64,000 nt of DNA from Tritrichomonas musculus (lineage: Eukaryota > Parabasalia > Tritrichomonadida > Tritrichomonadidae), in NCBI GenBank assembly GCA_039105265.1, contig JAPFFF010000009.1, forward strand, positions 3,844,001 to 3,908,000, read 5' to 3'. Below the pieces are notes generated by a model that had not been told where the DNA came from, ran no database searches, and worked only from the letters and a program-made list of their open reading frames with translations. Shown here one piece after another: positions 22,272 through 33,943 of this stretch. Numbering within the stretch: the first letter of the stretch is position 1; the number at the start of each line of letters is the position of its first letter. The position numbers and the translations under genes were made by a program.

Positions 22272-24458
22272 TCAACTTTTCTTATAACGAGGGTCACTAT
22301 TAAAACCTAATCTTTCAGAAGTAATTGAATAATTTTGATTCTGATATTGAAAGTTATGTTCTTGAAAAGTTTCATGCCTTAAATCAGAATCAGTACGATA
22401 TTGTTGATTATTTTGTGGCCTATTTTGAATATTATAATTTGTATTTATTGGATTTGATTCATTACTGAGAGAAATCGTTCCTTTGCCTTTGATTGGTTCA
22501 CTTGAAGGATGGCATACTGGGTTTTCATCTTCATCACTCATAATGTCTTTTTTTTTTTTTTTTTTTTCAATGTTTGAATCATCTCTTATTTCTAATCTTT
22601 TCTCCTTTGTCCATAGCCCACCTGATGGTTTTTGTGTGGCATATAGCAATTCAGATTTGTTATGAGTCAATCTAATATTTATAAGAGGAACAATTTGAGA
22701 AGAAATATTAATTTGAGAAATATCAAATTTGATACTTCCAATATAGCTTCTATTTTTATTTTGTTTTTTAAAAACACGAAGTAAAATTTCTTTAGTATTT
22801 CTTGGAATTTGGACTTCATTTGAATACACTAGAATTTCCTTAAAAAATGGTAATGGAGTCCCCTCTTCAATTATAATTTCGTAATAAGGATAATCATTTT
22901 TAATTTTTTCAATTTCAATTGTATATTGACATCTTTCCACGCTTTCAATTCTATCATTAACTGTAATATTCGATAAAAACTTCTCATTTTGATCAAGGGA
23001 AGGATTATTTTTAATATATTTTGGCATTGAACCTTGTAAATGTGTAGATGCAATAGTGCAAGCTCCATATGCAACTGCTTCAACTGGACAAACACCATGA
23101 AATGCATCTTTTTGTGTAATTTCTTTTAATTTATTCCTTATCTTTGGCAAGTAGCTTGATCCACCGATTAAAACTAATCCATCAATTTTACGAGGATCAC
23201 GACCAACTCTTTTAATTACATCAATTACAGGATTCATACATCGATCAAATAGAATCTTAGCTGCATTTTCAAATCCTTTTCTAGTTATATTTATTTCAAT
23301 AGAGCTTTTATTATTTTTTTGAAGTTTAGACGGAATATCCAAATATATATCCACATCATCTTGATCTGAGAGATAAATTTTGGCTTCATCGCATTGATTT
23401 TTAACATAGCTCAGAAATCTAATATCATTTCTCCAATTTTTATGGCAGACATTATCAATTGTTGGAGCTATATAATCGAATAAGCAATTTGTGAAATCTT
23501 GTCCCCCAAGAAATGAATCTCCTGCCATATCTAACACATTAAAAACGTTACCTTTAATTTCAACATATGAAACATCAAGAGTGCCTCCGCCAAAATCATA
23601 AACAACAATATCTCTACTTTTTTGAGAATTCTCGGCATCTTCAGTTTTATATCCATAACAAAAGGTAGCAGCTTTTGGTTCTTCAACAAGTTCTAATAAT
23701 TTTAAACCTGCAGTTTCAGCAGCTTTTATGGTTTCATCTCTTTGTTCTTTAGTAAAATATGCAGGAACGGTGATAATTGCTTGATTTGTTTTTTCTTTTA
23801 AATGGCTATTGGCCAAGTTCATTAATGCTGTTAGTATCATTGCCGATATTTGATATGGTTGATATAATTGTTTTTCAACTTCAATCAAAACGCCGCCATT
23901 TTTAGATCGTACTGTGTTGAATGTCCAATATTTTCTCATATATTGAATATATTCATCATCAAATTTTCGTCCTAGCATCCTTTTACTATCGTATATAAGA
24001 TTTTCTGGACATTTTGCAGACATTTTAATTGCTTCATCACCAAAATATACTTTGTTTTTGTAAATGCATATTACAGAAGGATTGGACCGTGAACCTTGCT
24101 GATTAGCAACAATTTCCATATCACTTCTTCCACGAGCATTTATTCTATAATAACCAATTGTACTCCTTGAAGTTCCTAGATCAATTCCAAGAATCGGCTT
24201 AGTACTTTTGATAGGTGGTGCTAATGGAGCCTGTTTATTTGCATCAATTGATTCAAGGAGCATATTTATTTGACGATTTTCTTCTTGAATAAGTTCACAA
24301 AGGTTAGACAACTTGTCTATATGCTTATTGAGACCATTTTTTGGCCAATTCTGAACTTTAGATAAAACATTTAAATTCATTTGGTACTTAGTATCATTAA
24401 CACGAGTGGCTAGGATTTGGCTTATTTCTTCTGGTCTTTTAGTTTTTGGAGCAGACAT
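22272..24458 (-). CDS. Divergent Hsp70-family protein with N-terminal extension and low-complexity tail
   Basis: 728 residues. An unusual leader of about 90 residues precedes the ATPase domain, which opens with [16 protein letters not shown]. The other Hsp70 signatures follow: VITVP-like [37 protein letters not shown] and [18 protein letters not shown]. The substrate-binding half is short and diverged (ending with [13 protein letters not shown]), followed by a run of seven Lys and an Asn/Gln/Ser-rich tail with no EEVD, KDEL or other targeting motif. The leader lacks a signal peptide, so the protein is probably cytosolic. It is transcribed away from the second Hsp70 gene. The intact nucleotide-binding motifs suggest ATP binding; the lost canonical lid suggests a specialised or non-folding role. 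Confidence 0.9.
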   Translation of the reverse strand: MSAPKTKRPEEISQILATRVNDTKYQMNLNVLSKVQNWPKNGLNKHIDKLSNLCELIQEENRQINMLLESIDANKQAPLAPPIKSTKPILGIDLGTSRSTIGYYRINARGRSDMEIVANQQGSRSNPSVICIYKNKVYFGDEAIKMSAKCPENLIYDSKRMLGRKFDDEYIQYMRKYWTFNTVRSKNGGVLIEVEKQLYQPYQISAMILTALMNLANSHLKEKTNQAIITVPAYFTKEQRDETIKAAETAGLKLLELVEEPKAATFCYGYKTEDAENSQKSRDIVVYDFGGGTLDVSYVEIKGNVFNVLDMAGDSFLGGQDFTNCLFDYIAPTIDNVCHKNWRNDIRFLSYVKNQCDEAKIYLSDQDDVDIYLDIPSKLQKNNKSSIEINITRKGFENAAKILFDRCMNPVIDVIKRVGRDPRKIDGLVLIGGSSYLPKIRNKLKEITQKDAFHGVCPVEAVAYGACTIASTHLQGSMPKYIKNNPSLDQNEKFLSNITVNDRIESVERCQYTIEIEKIKNDYPYYEIIIEEGTPLPFFKEILVYSNEVQIPRNTKEILLRVFKKQNKNRSYIGSIKFDISQINISSQIVPLINIRLTHNKSELLYATQKPSGGLWTKEKRLEIRDDSNIEKKKKKKDIMSDEDENPVCHPSSEPIKGKGTISLSNESNPINTNYNIQNRPQNNQQYRTDSDLRHETFQEHNFQYQNQNYSITSERLGFNSDPRYKKS

Positions 24459-24820
24459 TAAATAAAAATAAATCAGTTCATTTGGTCATTTCATCGGTAT
24501 TCAATCAAACAGTTAACATGTTAACTGATGATTTTTTACTGTTTTATGAAATTATTGTTTTATATGAATAATTCATATTAAAATTGATATCAAAGCTTAT
24601 TTGTTGGAAAAAAAAATTTTGCCACAAAAAGATCATATGGCTGTAAAGATGGTTGGTAAATTTAACGGTTCATCTCACCTAATTGAAAATAAGAAGTAGA
24701 TATAGTTTTACCTTTTTATCATTTTATAACTTGAAAAAGAAAAAAAAAAAATCCATATAAAAAAAAAATGACATATTTTTCGGTAAAGACTAGAATTCTA
24801 TAAATGTTCATTTCACTTAT
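24459..24820. promoter_or_regulatory. Shared upstream region of two divergent Hsp70-family genes
   Basis: 362 bp between two Hsp70 start codons on opposite strands. On the plus side TCACT at 24813-24817 (with TCATT at 24808-24812) ends four bases before the ATG and fits the trichomonad initiator consensus TCA-Y-W. No clear Inr was seen for the minus-strand gene. GTTAACATGTTAAC at 24510-24525 is a near-perfect palindrome that could bind a dimeric regulator. Function is inferred from position. Confidence 0.5.
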
Positions 24821-26755
24821 ATGACGGTTGATCCACATTGTGTCGTTGGAATTGATTTAGGTTCAACTTTTTCCACTGTTGCTCGTCTCCAGAACAATGG
24901 AACAATTGAATTGGTGAAGGATAAAATAAAGCCTACAGAATGGATACCTTCTGTTGTTTGTTATAAAAGTGATGGAAATGTTTTAGTTGGCTTTAGTGCT
25001 TTAAAAGATGAACGGAAAAACCCAAAAAATGTCATTGTTGATGCAAAAAGAATGTTAGGTCACAGATATGATGATAGTATAATTCAAAAATTATCCGAAA
25101 AGTGGCTATTTGATATCAGTAAAGCATCAGATGGTAAGATATTAGTTAACACATGCCAAGGTACAAAGCATCCATGGGAAGTTTGTAGTGAAATCATTAA
25201 ATATCTTTTAAAACTTGCTCAAGGTCAAGCTAAGGGTTATACGATCACACATGCAGTGGTTTCAGTACCTGCAAATTATAGCACTACACAAAGACAAGAA
25301 ACAATAAAAGCAGCTAAAGCCGCTGGCTTACAGACAGTTCATCTTATAAGTGAACCAACTGCTGGAGTTATGAATTATTGGTTCAGCAACTTTAATTCAA
25401 ATTTCTTCCGACCAAAAGTAATTCTCATCTATGATTTTGGTGGTGGAACATTGGATGTCTCACTTGCAACAGTTTCCAATAATTCTGTTGAAATTAAAGC
25501 TGTTGAAGGAGATATGCTTTTAGGTGGAAGAGATTTTGATAATAATCTAATTGATTATTACCTTAAACAAAAAAATTTGAAAAATGATATATTACCGTAT
25601 TTAAAAAATACCGATAGTTTTGGAACCAAAGCAAGAAATGAATTTCGATTAATTAATGATCAATGTGAAAGTGCCAAAATGAATTTCGTTAATGAAACAG
25701 AACAAATTATTATGCCTAATATTCAAAGTCTTGATATCGAAGATCAAGAACTTGAAGTTTCCTTAGATACTTTCATACAATTGAATCAAAGCTTAATCAA
25801 TAAGCTTCTTGATCCAGTAGAAAGGGTTCTCAACTTCTCTCATATTTCAAAATTTGATGTCGATGAGATTTTACTTGTTGGAGGTTCTAGTTCAATGCCA
25901 ATTGTTTCTCAAAAGTTAAGAGAATATTTCTTAAAAGAACCTCTTGCTGATGGTGAACCAAGAAATGTTGTTGTTAGAGGAACAGCCATTGAAGCAAGGA
26001 GGCGTTTTGTTACAAATGACAGAGATTTTACTGAACTAACTTCATTAAGATACCAAGATGTTTGTCCATTATCACTTGGTACATCAGTTATAGGAGATAA
26101 AATGTGCGTTATTATCCCTAGAAATTCCAAAGTACCTGCTAAATGCTCATCATCTTTTATTACTGTATGTAATTTCCAAAAACAAATGTCATTCGATATT
26201 TATGAAACAGAAAGTTATCGATGTACTGATGATTGCTTACTTGGTTCATTATCTGTCAAACTTCCTGAAAAGCAAGCAGGCCAAGTAACAGTAAACTTGG
26301 AGCTTTCATTAAATGAAGACTGTATTTTGACTGCTAAATGCCAAGTTGAAGGTTACTATTATTCTCCATATATAAATGAAAAAATTATAAGGCAAGGTGT
26401 AGTTCTTAATCCAGAAGTCATTAATAATGCAATAAAACTTGGAGAAGCTAATAGAGTTCAAGACCAAAAAACTGTTGAAGAAAAAACAATTAAAGATAAA
26501 TGGATTTTCCTTCATAGTAATGTTATTTCTTTTATAAATCACTTTAGAGACAGTGTCAATAAAAATAAGAAGTCGATCAATGAAAAATTTGACCAGATTT
26601 TAGCAATTGCAAATAGTGAAAAACAAAGATCATGTACTAATAAAGATCAGTTAAATAGTATGGTTCAAAAATATAAGCAATTATTTGTGGAATACAATCG
26701 TGATGCACCACCTAATAGACAAGCTGATTTCTTTGATACTGCTGGGTATTACTAA
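24821..26755 (+). CDS. Hsp70-family chaperone, cytosolic-type, divergent C-terminus
   Basis: 644 residues from an ATG four bases after an Inr match. The ATPase domain is well preserved: VVGIDLGSTFSTVARL (residues 8-23), [51 protein letters not shown] and ILLVGGSSSMPIVSQKL. The interdomain linker and first strand (VCPLSLGTSVIGD) are recognisable, and a beta-sandwich-like segment and helical tail follow. The end (FFDTAGYY) lacks EEVD and organelle signals. The typical Asp-Val-Ala-Pro linker is replaced by Asp-Val-Cys-Pro. It is divergently paired with the other Hsp70 gene, suggesting co-regulation. ATP-driven protein folding is the family role; a specific client is unknown. Confidence 0.92.
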   Translation: MTVDPHCVVGIDLGSTFSTVARLQNNGTIELVKDKIKPTEWIPSVVCYKSDGNVLVGFSALKDERKNPKNVIVDAKRMLGHRYDDSIIQKLSEKWLFDISKASDGKILVNTCQGTKHPWEVCSEIIKYLLKLAQGQAKGYTITHAVVSVPANYSTTQRQETIKAAKAAGLQTVHLISEPTAGVMNYWFSNFNSNFFRPKVILIYDFGGGTLDVSLATVSNNSVEIKAVEGDMLLGGRDFDNNLIDYYLKQKNLKNDILPYLKNTDSFGTKARNEFRLINDQCESAKMNFVNETEQIIMPNIQSLDIEDQELEVSLDTFIQLNQSLINKLLDPVERVLNFSHISKFDVDEILLVGGSSSMPIVSQKLREYFLKEPLADGEPRNVVVRGTAIEARRRFVTNDRDFTELTSLRYQDVCPLSLGTSVIGDKMCVIIPRNSKVPAKCSSSFITVCNFQKQMSFDIYETESYRCTDDCLLGSLSVKLPEKQAGQVTVNLELSLNEDCILTAKCQVEGYYYSPYINEKIIRQGVVLNPEVINNAIKLGEANRVQDQKTVEEKTIKDKWIFLHSNVISFINHFRDSVNKNKKSINEKFDQILAIANSEKQRSCTNKDQLNSMVQKYKQLFVEYNRDAPPNRQADFFDTAGYY

Positions 26756-26948
26756 TATAGGCCCGGAAAAATTATCTTTTGACAAACTATAATAATTGAA
26801 TATGGTGAATAAACAATTGGCATTGAATGATTCTGAATGCCACTAAATAAGTTATTGCTATTTTTTCATAGAGTTTTTCTGACTTCATTTTTACTCCAAA
26901 AATATAAAATATTCGATTTCTATTAGGAAAATATAAACTCCCTTCCAT

Positions 26949-27036
26949 AAACTGGACCGTTCAATTCATTTGAGAGGAATTCAAAATATTATTTTTTATT
27001 TTGAGAAGTTTATTTTGTTTTTCAGAGGTCCAGTTT
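26949..27036. repeat. Short foldback, 88 bp
   Basis: AAACTGGACC at 26949-26958 pairs with GGTCCAGTTT at 27027-27036 around a 68-base A+T-rich interior. It could be a tiny inverted-repeat element or a transcript hairpin 3' of the Hsp70 gene. Confidence 0.4.
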
Positions 27037-27179
27037 TTGGGCACTTTAAAAATTAAATGCATATTTAAAAATTCAATATTTTTATTTATAGAGTATAATA
27101 ATAATCTCACACGCTTATTTAAGGAAGATTTTGATATAAAAAGTTTTGTTCATATCAAAAAAAAAAAAAATTGCCTCAT

Positions 27180-27256
27180 TTAAGGGCATAGTTGGCTTTT
27201 CTAATTTTTGAATAGTTTAATCATTGAAAAAGTTCGAGAACCAACTATGCCCTTAA
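27180..27256. repeat. 77-bp foldback with TTAA ends
   Basis: TTAAGGGCATAGTTGG at 27180-27195 and its exact complement at 27241-27256 flank a 45-base loop. The outermost TTAA on both sides would also suit a minimal piggyBac-type element (TTAA target duplication plus GGGCATAGTTGG ends), but such a small unit could equally be a chance or structural hairpin. Confidence 0.55.
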
Positions 27257-27822
27257 TTTTCATTTTTTTGCATTTCATAAATATCGAATTTCATATTGGC
27301 AAATTTTCTTTCTAATTCATATTAAAAAGCTTACAAGCAAATATTATTACTTATTTAATTTGCAAATTAAAAAAAAGTTGATTCATAATAAATCATTTAA
27401 AAAGTTGGTTCAATATTTTTTCTAATTCATATATGATAAATTGCATTATACTCCAAAAGGAGCATAATATGCATTAGTATGAAGAAAAATTGATTTATGA
27501 TGAAGTTAAAAATGAAAAATTAATTATTTTACATTTTGAAATAAGCTTTTGGATTAATTATTATTGAAGTAAACGGTAACTTTTTCATAAGCAGATATTA
27601 TAAATTGAATGATAATTGAAAAATTGAATAAATAATTTCATTAGGGGAGCAACCGCCATGAAAATGTTAAAAATGAATCAATTTTACACTTTTTAAAAAA
27701 TAATATGATTATTTTAATCTTTATATAATAAGCTATTGATAAATACCATTCATTTTGAAATCGGCTTATAGAATCACTAATGGGCAGAGGTTTTATGATT
27801 CAATACCCTTAGAAATTAACAG

Positions 27823-27865
<43 letters not shown>

Positions 27866-29627
27866 GGAATAAACGTACGAGTAAACGTAAGAAGAAAATT
27901 TTGGAAAATTTTCTCACAAATAATATTATATTCTTCCCAAAAAAATTTGATAGAGATTTTGAATGAACTTGGCTGTTTAAACTTTGAAAAAATAATATAA
28001 ATAATATTCTCAATTTTGAATAATGAAGTAACAATTTATAATTTCGAATAATTATGAATTTTTTTGAAGTATATATTATAAATATATTTTATAAACTCAT
28101 GATCACAAGAAAAAAATAAGATAAACAAATTTGAAAAAATTAAGAAAATAAAAAATATTGAATAAAAAAAATTACTCAGAAAAAAAAAATCAAAAATATA
28201 TAAGACAGATAGCATTAAGAACGTATGAAATATAGCTCATAACATAATTTTTCAATGATTTTATCTTCTAGAAAGGCTATAAACGGTAAATCGTACTTTA
28301 AGGCAACTATGAAGAAGCATTTTAATAAAATTTGGCTTATTTTAAAAGGTCAATTTAAGGCCAATTTAAGGTCAAATTTTATTAAGATATCTCCTTCTAG
28401 CTGCCATAAAGTTTTGATAGAAACCGTAACTTTTTTAAAAAAAGAAAAACAACTTTTTCTTGGAATAAAAGTGTAATAAACCCTTTTTGAATTTGTTTCC
28501 TATCAAAACTTATTGGGATGACTATATTTTCTCTCTCAAAATCTGGCAATTCTTTTTATTCCCATTGAATTTTTTTGAAATATTTTTTTTTCTCAGAATT
28601 TTGACCGTTTATTATTGATTTTACATGTAAATGAGGTTTTTCTTTATATTTAACAAATATTTGGATAAAATTTTTGGGGATTTAAAACATTACATCCTAT
28701 GTTATTTAATGCCCAAGTTATAACATATTTTGTTTTTTTAATCGTTAACATTTTTTAAAAAATTGTGCAAAGTCCTGGACAAAAGGACTAAACAAACTTA
28801 GTTAATTTAAAAAACATTTTTATCTTTGAATTAAGGACACATATTTGATATTTTTATTATATTTTTGTTTTAAAAAAATGCGTTAATATAATTTTTGATA
28901 TTTTTTGTTTAAAATATGCTCTTATTAAAATATTAAAATAATTATATGTTGATCATTTAATTCTGCCCGAAAGTTTTTAATTCACATTATAACGGATAAC
29001 TGCATATATAAGTTATAAAATCAGTAAATTATTAAGTGAACAATCTTTTTTTATTTATATATTTATAGATTTTTAAAAAAATCCATATTAAAAGGAAAAG
29101 TTGAATATATATTTTTTTTCAATAAAATTTAATATGCCATTTTTTTAGTAGTATAGGTCTGGCGCGTCTGACCCCTAGATACGGATTCCTATTCTATCTC
29201 CCCCTAATTCCTAGGAATCCTACAATATTTATAGTGCAGGGTCTCACTCGTCACAAACCCCCTAAGATTAGCTCATTTGCAGGGTTTTACGTCGATTTTC
29301 GGAAATTGCACACACGTGATCTGGAGGTCGAATTCGAATGCCCTGAATCACGTTCCGGTATCGATTTCACATCCATGACATGACGTACGCGAGTGCTCTG
29401 GAACGATGTGATGTGTGTTTTCATGGTGAGGATGACGTGAGTGATAATTAATACACGATAAATCAGTTATGGAGATTTGATGGTGTTTTAATAGGTATCG
29501 AGTGGACCCCCAGATATTAAGAGGTGTTATACAGTATAAGATTCGTGAGTGAATGACGTTGACGAGCATGGTGAAACGAGGGAGATATTTTTTTATGAGT
29601 GATAAATTTTTAACGAGTATGAAATAA

Positions 29628-30278
29628 ATGAAATACGATAACAACACAACTATTGATGAAGTATCAATCGAAGATCTCAATGAGTTAATGTTAATGATGG
29701 GAATCGATAGAGAATCGTTGAATACATTGCGTGATGAATATGCTGATGATGAGAGAGGTTATCGAAATGAGCTTGTAAGTTACATCGTTGACACTGCTCT
29801 CGAAAACGGATTCGATGATGATGAACCACTATATAACAGTCTTTACTGGTTCTTCAAGGGAGCTCAAACTAATGCTGAACGTGAAGCTGATGCTAATGAA
29901 TTCATTGATGAATTGATGAGTATGGGATATCAGCCTGAGATCAAACATATCGGTATCCCACATGCTCCAAAACTCCTCCGATCCCCAGTAAGGTATATCG
30001 ATACTGATGAATATAAACGCCGTAATCAGAAGAGAGTTGATGATGAATTCTTTAACGATTTACGTTCACATCCCATAACTCAACATGATCCATTAATGAA
30101 ATTAGTGAGAAATATGCTCGGTAAGAAGTTCCCCGATAATATTAATAAAGAGAGTTCTCAGATAAAAACATCGAAAGTATATTATCGAATGATGCTCGAT
30201 AAACTCATTACTGAGAGACCTATCCTTCTTCTTTTTGTTTTATTAGTTCGTTTATTAATTCTTCTCTCGCATTTTTAA
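29628..30278 (+). CDS. Uncharacterised acidic protein of the foreign island
   Basis: 216 residues from ATG at 29628. The first 190 residues are acidic and helical (ETL-type runs such as LMLMMGIDRESLNTLRDEYA, and EADANEFIDELMSMGY), with a basic middle (DTDEYKRRNQKRVDDEFF). The last 20 residues are Leu/Ile/Val-rich, but this part overlaps the convergent ORF and may be an artefact of antisense reading. Codon use is G+C-tolerant and unlike neighbouring host genes. No family is recognised. It lies downstream of a 460-bp non-coding leader. Confidence 0.55.
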   Translation: MKYDNNTTIDEVSIEDLNELMLMMGIDRESLNTLRDEYADDERGYRNELVSYIVDTALENGFDDDEPLYNSLYWFFKGAQTNAEREADANEFIDELMSMGYQPEIKHIGIPHAPKLLRSPVRYIDTDEYKRRNQKRVDDEFFNDLRSHPITQHDPLMKLVRNMLGKKFPDNINKESSQIKTSKVYYRMMLDKLITERPILLLFVLLVRLLILLSHF

Positions 30279-30732
30279 ATAGATTCTCTTCTTTGTCTTT
30301 CTTTAACAGTTTGGTTATTTTGCTTATGTTATCGATTGGTTTAAACACTATAGGAATGTTATAGGTTGTAATTTGGTTTATGTTCTTCTTTGGTTGTAAT
30401 CGTAAGCGACAAATCGGGCAATCTAATAAACCTACATCTTCGGCTTTAATGGTTGTGTCTTTAGTAATAAATGGTGTAAAGTAAGTATTTCGGTTCGATA
30501 TATAAGTTATTAGTTCGTTTAATACAAACGATTTGTTTATTGTGTTTATTAGTTCCTTTGTATATATTCGTTGTTTAATAAGCAAATTGTCGTTTCCTTC
30601 TTCGATAGTTCGCTTAAATGATACCAGAATAATTGGATAATTAAACGAATATAATTTAAGTATGTTCGAAAGCTTGTTTGTATTAACGTTCTTAATATAA
30701 AAGCCGCTTATATTGTTTGTTAGCTTGTTCAT
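30220..30732 (-). CDS. Uncharacterised protein with a CPIC motif, foreign island
   Basis: About 170 residues if the first ATG (30732) is used; the open frame extends slightly farther upstream without one. It is Asn/Ile/Lys-rich with a single CPICRL motif (about residue 105 from the ATG) followed by a basic stretch, which hints at half of a zinc-binding site. The C-terminus is Lys/Glu-rich and helical (KKDKEENLFKNAREELINEL). It overlaps the convergent ORF at 29628-30278 by 59 bases. No family is recognised, and its A+T-richer codons differ from the helicase region, so it may have a separate origin. Confidence 0.45.
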   Translation of the reverse strand: MNKLTNNISGFYIKNVNTNKLSNILKLYSFNYPIILVSFKRTIEEGNDNLLIKQRIYTKELINTINKSFVLNELITYISNRNTYFTPFITKDTTIKAEDVGLLDCPICRLRLQPKKNINQITTYNIPIVFKPIDNISKITKLLKKDKEENLFKNAREELINELIKQKEEG

Positions 30733-30782
30733 CGAATAAGAGAACAAAGCCAAGTTATAATCCAAAAGTAGTAAGGTTAGTA

Positions 30783-31227
30783 TGTGCTCCAGATACTACG
30801 TATCTTACGCCCACGTTTGCTTCGCTCACTCCCCTAACCCTAATTCATTCAGTCTAACAAAAATTGACATTTTTGTCATCCTCGACCAAATTAGTATATA
30901 TAACCGCCACAGTCGCGTGACAGCTAATTTAATTGACGAAAACCCCCAAAATCAGCTGTTTTGGTATTTAATTTAGTGCTACTTGTGGCACAAGACTATG
31001 GATATATGTCTATATATGACAATTCTAATAGCGATAACCTAAAATAATGGCTAAATAAACTATTATAATAGGCGAAATCGGCTATATTAATATGAAACCG
31101 TTTCTAAACAATTCATTAGCTATACTCATATACGACATAGCGAGATTTTGCCCAATAAAGTAGAACTATTAGTGGCATATAATGAAGGACTATTGTAGCA
31201 TATAATGAATGACTAAATGTAATAACA
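30783..31227. other. Non-coding spacer inside the foreign island
   Basis: 445 bp between the minus-strand ORF and the helicase region. CCCTAACCCTAA at 30832-30843 equals two telomere-type repeats but stands alone. Near 31176-31212 the phrase GCATATAATGAA occurs twice, 24 bp apart. It probably holds the promoters of both flanking ORFs. Confidence 0.4.
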
Positions 31228-33381
31228 ATGAGTTTGATATGTGATCTAAATGAGAATTTTATCCAACTGAAACCAATGACGCTGAACACCATGTTATACG
31301 ATCACGAATGTATTAAATGGGAGTCTGTTGATGACTTTCGTGCCGCTGACGATACTTTCGCTACCGCGGATCCATTGAAACCAATACCAACACCAGAAGA
31401 AATCCATGATCCATCATATATACGATGGCAGATGTTTGATGAGATCCCTGAACGAGTATACACTATACAGTGTGAAGGTTATTTCGATAAGAACGACAAA
31501 CCATTAAAAGATGAAACATCGATTAAACACCTCACTAGTGGTGAACCATCACCTGTAGATATCGATGATATTATAGAAATTTGTGATGAGAATGGTAATG
31601 TAATCGATTACATGGATTATGAAGATTATTATTATAGTACGGATTACAACAGTGATAAGTATGATTTACGGAAGATCACTAAACAAATCCGGACTAAGAA
31701 GTTCATCTGTGAAGCTCCAATCGGTTCTGGTAAATCGACAGCGATTCGTAAATGGATTGCGTCACATAGTACAGAGAGGTTTATGGTAATAGTTCCAACA
31801 GTGAATATAGCCACAGAGTTCTATACCAAGTTGAGTGATATGGACGTTAATTCCATTCGATTATGTGTTAATGACAATGCGTTTAGTGAATTCCATAAAG
31901 CCGTACATAAGGGAGTTGATATAATTATTACTACATACAACACTGCTTCGAAGTGCTTAGGTGATCTAATTGAAGAATATTACATGAAAGAGCAACGATT
32001 AGATTACTTTCTAGTGATTGATGAAGCGCATATGTTACTACAACATATTGGATTGATAGAGATAACCAAAGAGTTCGATCGAGTTGCGTTAATAAGTGCT
32101 ACTGCTGACGATATTAAACACTTCGCGTGTTTCAGAGATTACATAATCGTTAATCCACATATCGATAAGAGATACAATCGAAATATATACGTTAACAAGT
32201 TGATACCAGATGCTGATGAACAACGAGCTGAGATAGTTAACTTAATCGATACAAAGCGAATGAACTACGATAAAGTATTAATTAAGATCGAAGATAAGAA
32301 ACAATGTACTTTATTGAAAGAGATGTAGAAAGATAGATACAAGGTTGCTTTATATACATGTGATAACAAAGAGGTTAAGTTGAATGAAGATGGTTTATTT
32401 GATGAAGATGTTGATGTTGTTATATCTACTTCATCCATCCAGAACGGACAGTCCATTAAAGAGAATATTCTATCTGTATTCGTCCAAACATATATCGATA
32501 CTGTATCCAGTGTTAAACAGTTTCTAGGTCGAAACCGAAATCGAGATTCGGATGTATATGTATATGTTCGATATGGAAAGCATTTGAACAAGAGAAAGTA
32601 CTCGATACCGAACAACAGATATGAGAGATACTTAAACGAACTGCGTGATAGAGTATGGAATTGTATGAGTAAAACAGATTGGAATTATATATTACGTGGG
32701 TATGGTCGTGTACGATTCGGTAAATCTACTGATGATGACGATTCACAAAGTGAAGTTCTCGAAGGTAATGATAAATCTGTTGATGATGATGAATCTGTTG
32801 ATGATGAAGAATCTGTTGATGAACCTATCGTTGATACTTCGTTTGGTGAAACCAAACCTCTTGCTTCGCAAGCGTACTTCGCTACAGCGGATGAACCTAT
32901 CGTTAATGAACCCATCGTTAATGAACATGTCGTTGATGAACCAGTTAATGAATCAATCGTTAATGAACATGTCGTTAATGAACCTATCGTTGATACTTCG
33001 TTTGGTGAAACCAAACCTCTTGCTTCGCAAGCGTACTCCGCTACAGCGGATGAACCTATCGTTAATGAACCCATCGTTAATGAACATGTCGTTGATGAAC
33101 CAGTTAATGAATCAATCGTTAATGAACATGTCGTTAATGAACCTATCGTTGATACTTCGTTTGGTGAAACCAAACCTCTTGCTTCGCAAGCGTACTCCAC
33201 TACAGCGGATGAACCTATCGTTAATGAACCTGCTGTAGATATAGAATTTACTACCAAAAGAGATCTATACAACTATTATGGAATCGATATTAAGACAATA
33301 CCAGATGGATATGAAGTTAAGATGAGATACAACAGAGTTAATGGTAAACGAGGTCGAGTGTATAAATTGGTGAAGAAGTGA
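31228..33381 (+). pseudogene. SF2 helicase-like coding region of the foreign island (looks broken)
   Basis: The region encodes superfamily 2 helicase motifs: Walker A APIGSGKST (with CEA before it), VIVPTVNIA (motif Ia), DEAH box in FLVIDEAHMLLQ, LISATADD (motif III), then VVISTSSIQNGQ (motif V-like) and QFLGRNRNR (motif VI). This order and the GRNR ending resemble viral replication-origin-binding helicases (herpesvirus UL9 and large DNA virus relatives) more than cellular DEAD-box proteins; that kinship is inferred from motifs only. An acidic, repeat-bearing region and a basic tail (GKRGRVYKLVKK) follow. It appears interrupted about once and is treated as a fossil of the element. Confidence 0.65.
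32824..33220 (+). repeat. 159-bp in-frame tandem repeat in the helicase region
   Basis: CCTATCGTTGATACTTCG starts at 32824, 32983 and 33142, exactly 159 bp (53 codons) apart; two full units and about half of a third. Each unit encodes DEPIVNEPIVNEHVVDEP-type acidic motifs and TSFGETKPLASQAY. Smaller 15-21-bp repeats (AACCCATCGTTAATG and similar) lie inside each unit, giving two nested periods. Units are almost identical, implying recent duplication. Confidence 0.9.
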
Positions 33382-33420
33382 ATCGACAATGTGATTACTT
33401 TGTATTTTTCTCGAACTTAA

Positions 33421-33603
33421 ATGACCGCATTAACAGAACTATTCGCATGTGATGATATGAACAAGTTGAAGCATGAACTCGCTAGACTTATCGAGTCTAA
33501 AGACTATAAGACAGTGAATACATTGTTACGTCGTAATCCAAATACATGGAAATTTAATACTAGATCCTTAAATGAAGAGATCCTAAAAAAAGGGGTATTT
33601 TAG
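33421..33603 (+). CDS. Small ORF downstream of the helicase region
   Basis: 60 residues from ATG. Charged and helical (MNKLKHELARLIESKDYKTV), Thr/Asn/Arg-rich near the end. There is no recognisable family, and nothing but codon style and position supports it. It has a similar codon preference to the upstream helicase region, so it might be a genuine small gene of the island or a coincidence. Confidence 0.3.
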   Translation: MTALTELFACDDMNKLKHELARLIESKDYKTVNTLLRRNPNTWKFNTRSLNEEILKKGVF

Positions 33604-33943
33604 GATCCAAAAATGAAAATCGTAAAAAAGGGGCTCAAAATGGGTATTTACACGGTGTTTTGGCCCGAGTAAGCCATACCCTGAAAATGGTCTAGTTGTC
33701 CTTGTGATTTGGGGTCATATTTGAAGCTCAAAATATCTAACCTCCATACGCGCCTACCCTATACTACTAATGTCCATCAGTTCTTTCATTCCGGTTTTAC
33801 CCTTCGAGGTCATTTGGTTTCGACTAAAAAGTTGGTATGTTGGTAACGAGATCGTGATCGAGGACTCAAAAATAGAACCTGTTTTACGAAGACATCATGG
33901 GGTGGTCATGATAGACCTCCGAAGCCGTCACTCCACTGAGGAT

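Larger units (their letters stand above)
26756..29149. other. Long A+T-rich intergenic region with small foldbacks and a T39 run
   Basis: No gene is supported; short open frames here lack any family resemblance. It holds two short inverted-repeat units (listed separately) and a run of 39 T at 27825-27863. The phrase TCAATTTAAGGCCAATTTAAGG near 28350-28372 is a local duplication. The left boundary of the G+C-richer island follows at about 29150. Confidence 0.5.

Noticed and set aside
27755-28034. Open frames across the T39 run on both strands
   Set aside because: Poly-Phe and poly-Lys products of a homopolymer.
28255-28476. 73-residue open frame
   Set aside because: Lys/Phe/Ile-rich compositional frame with a short internal sequence duplication and no family resemblance.
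30832-30843. CCCTAACCCTAA, telomere-like
   Set aside because: Only two repeats inside an island; no array or chromosome end.
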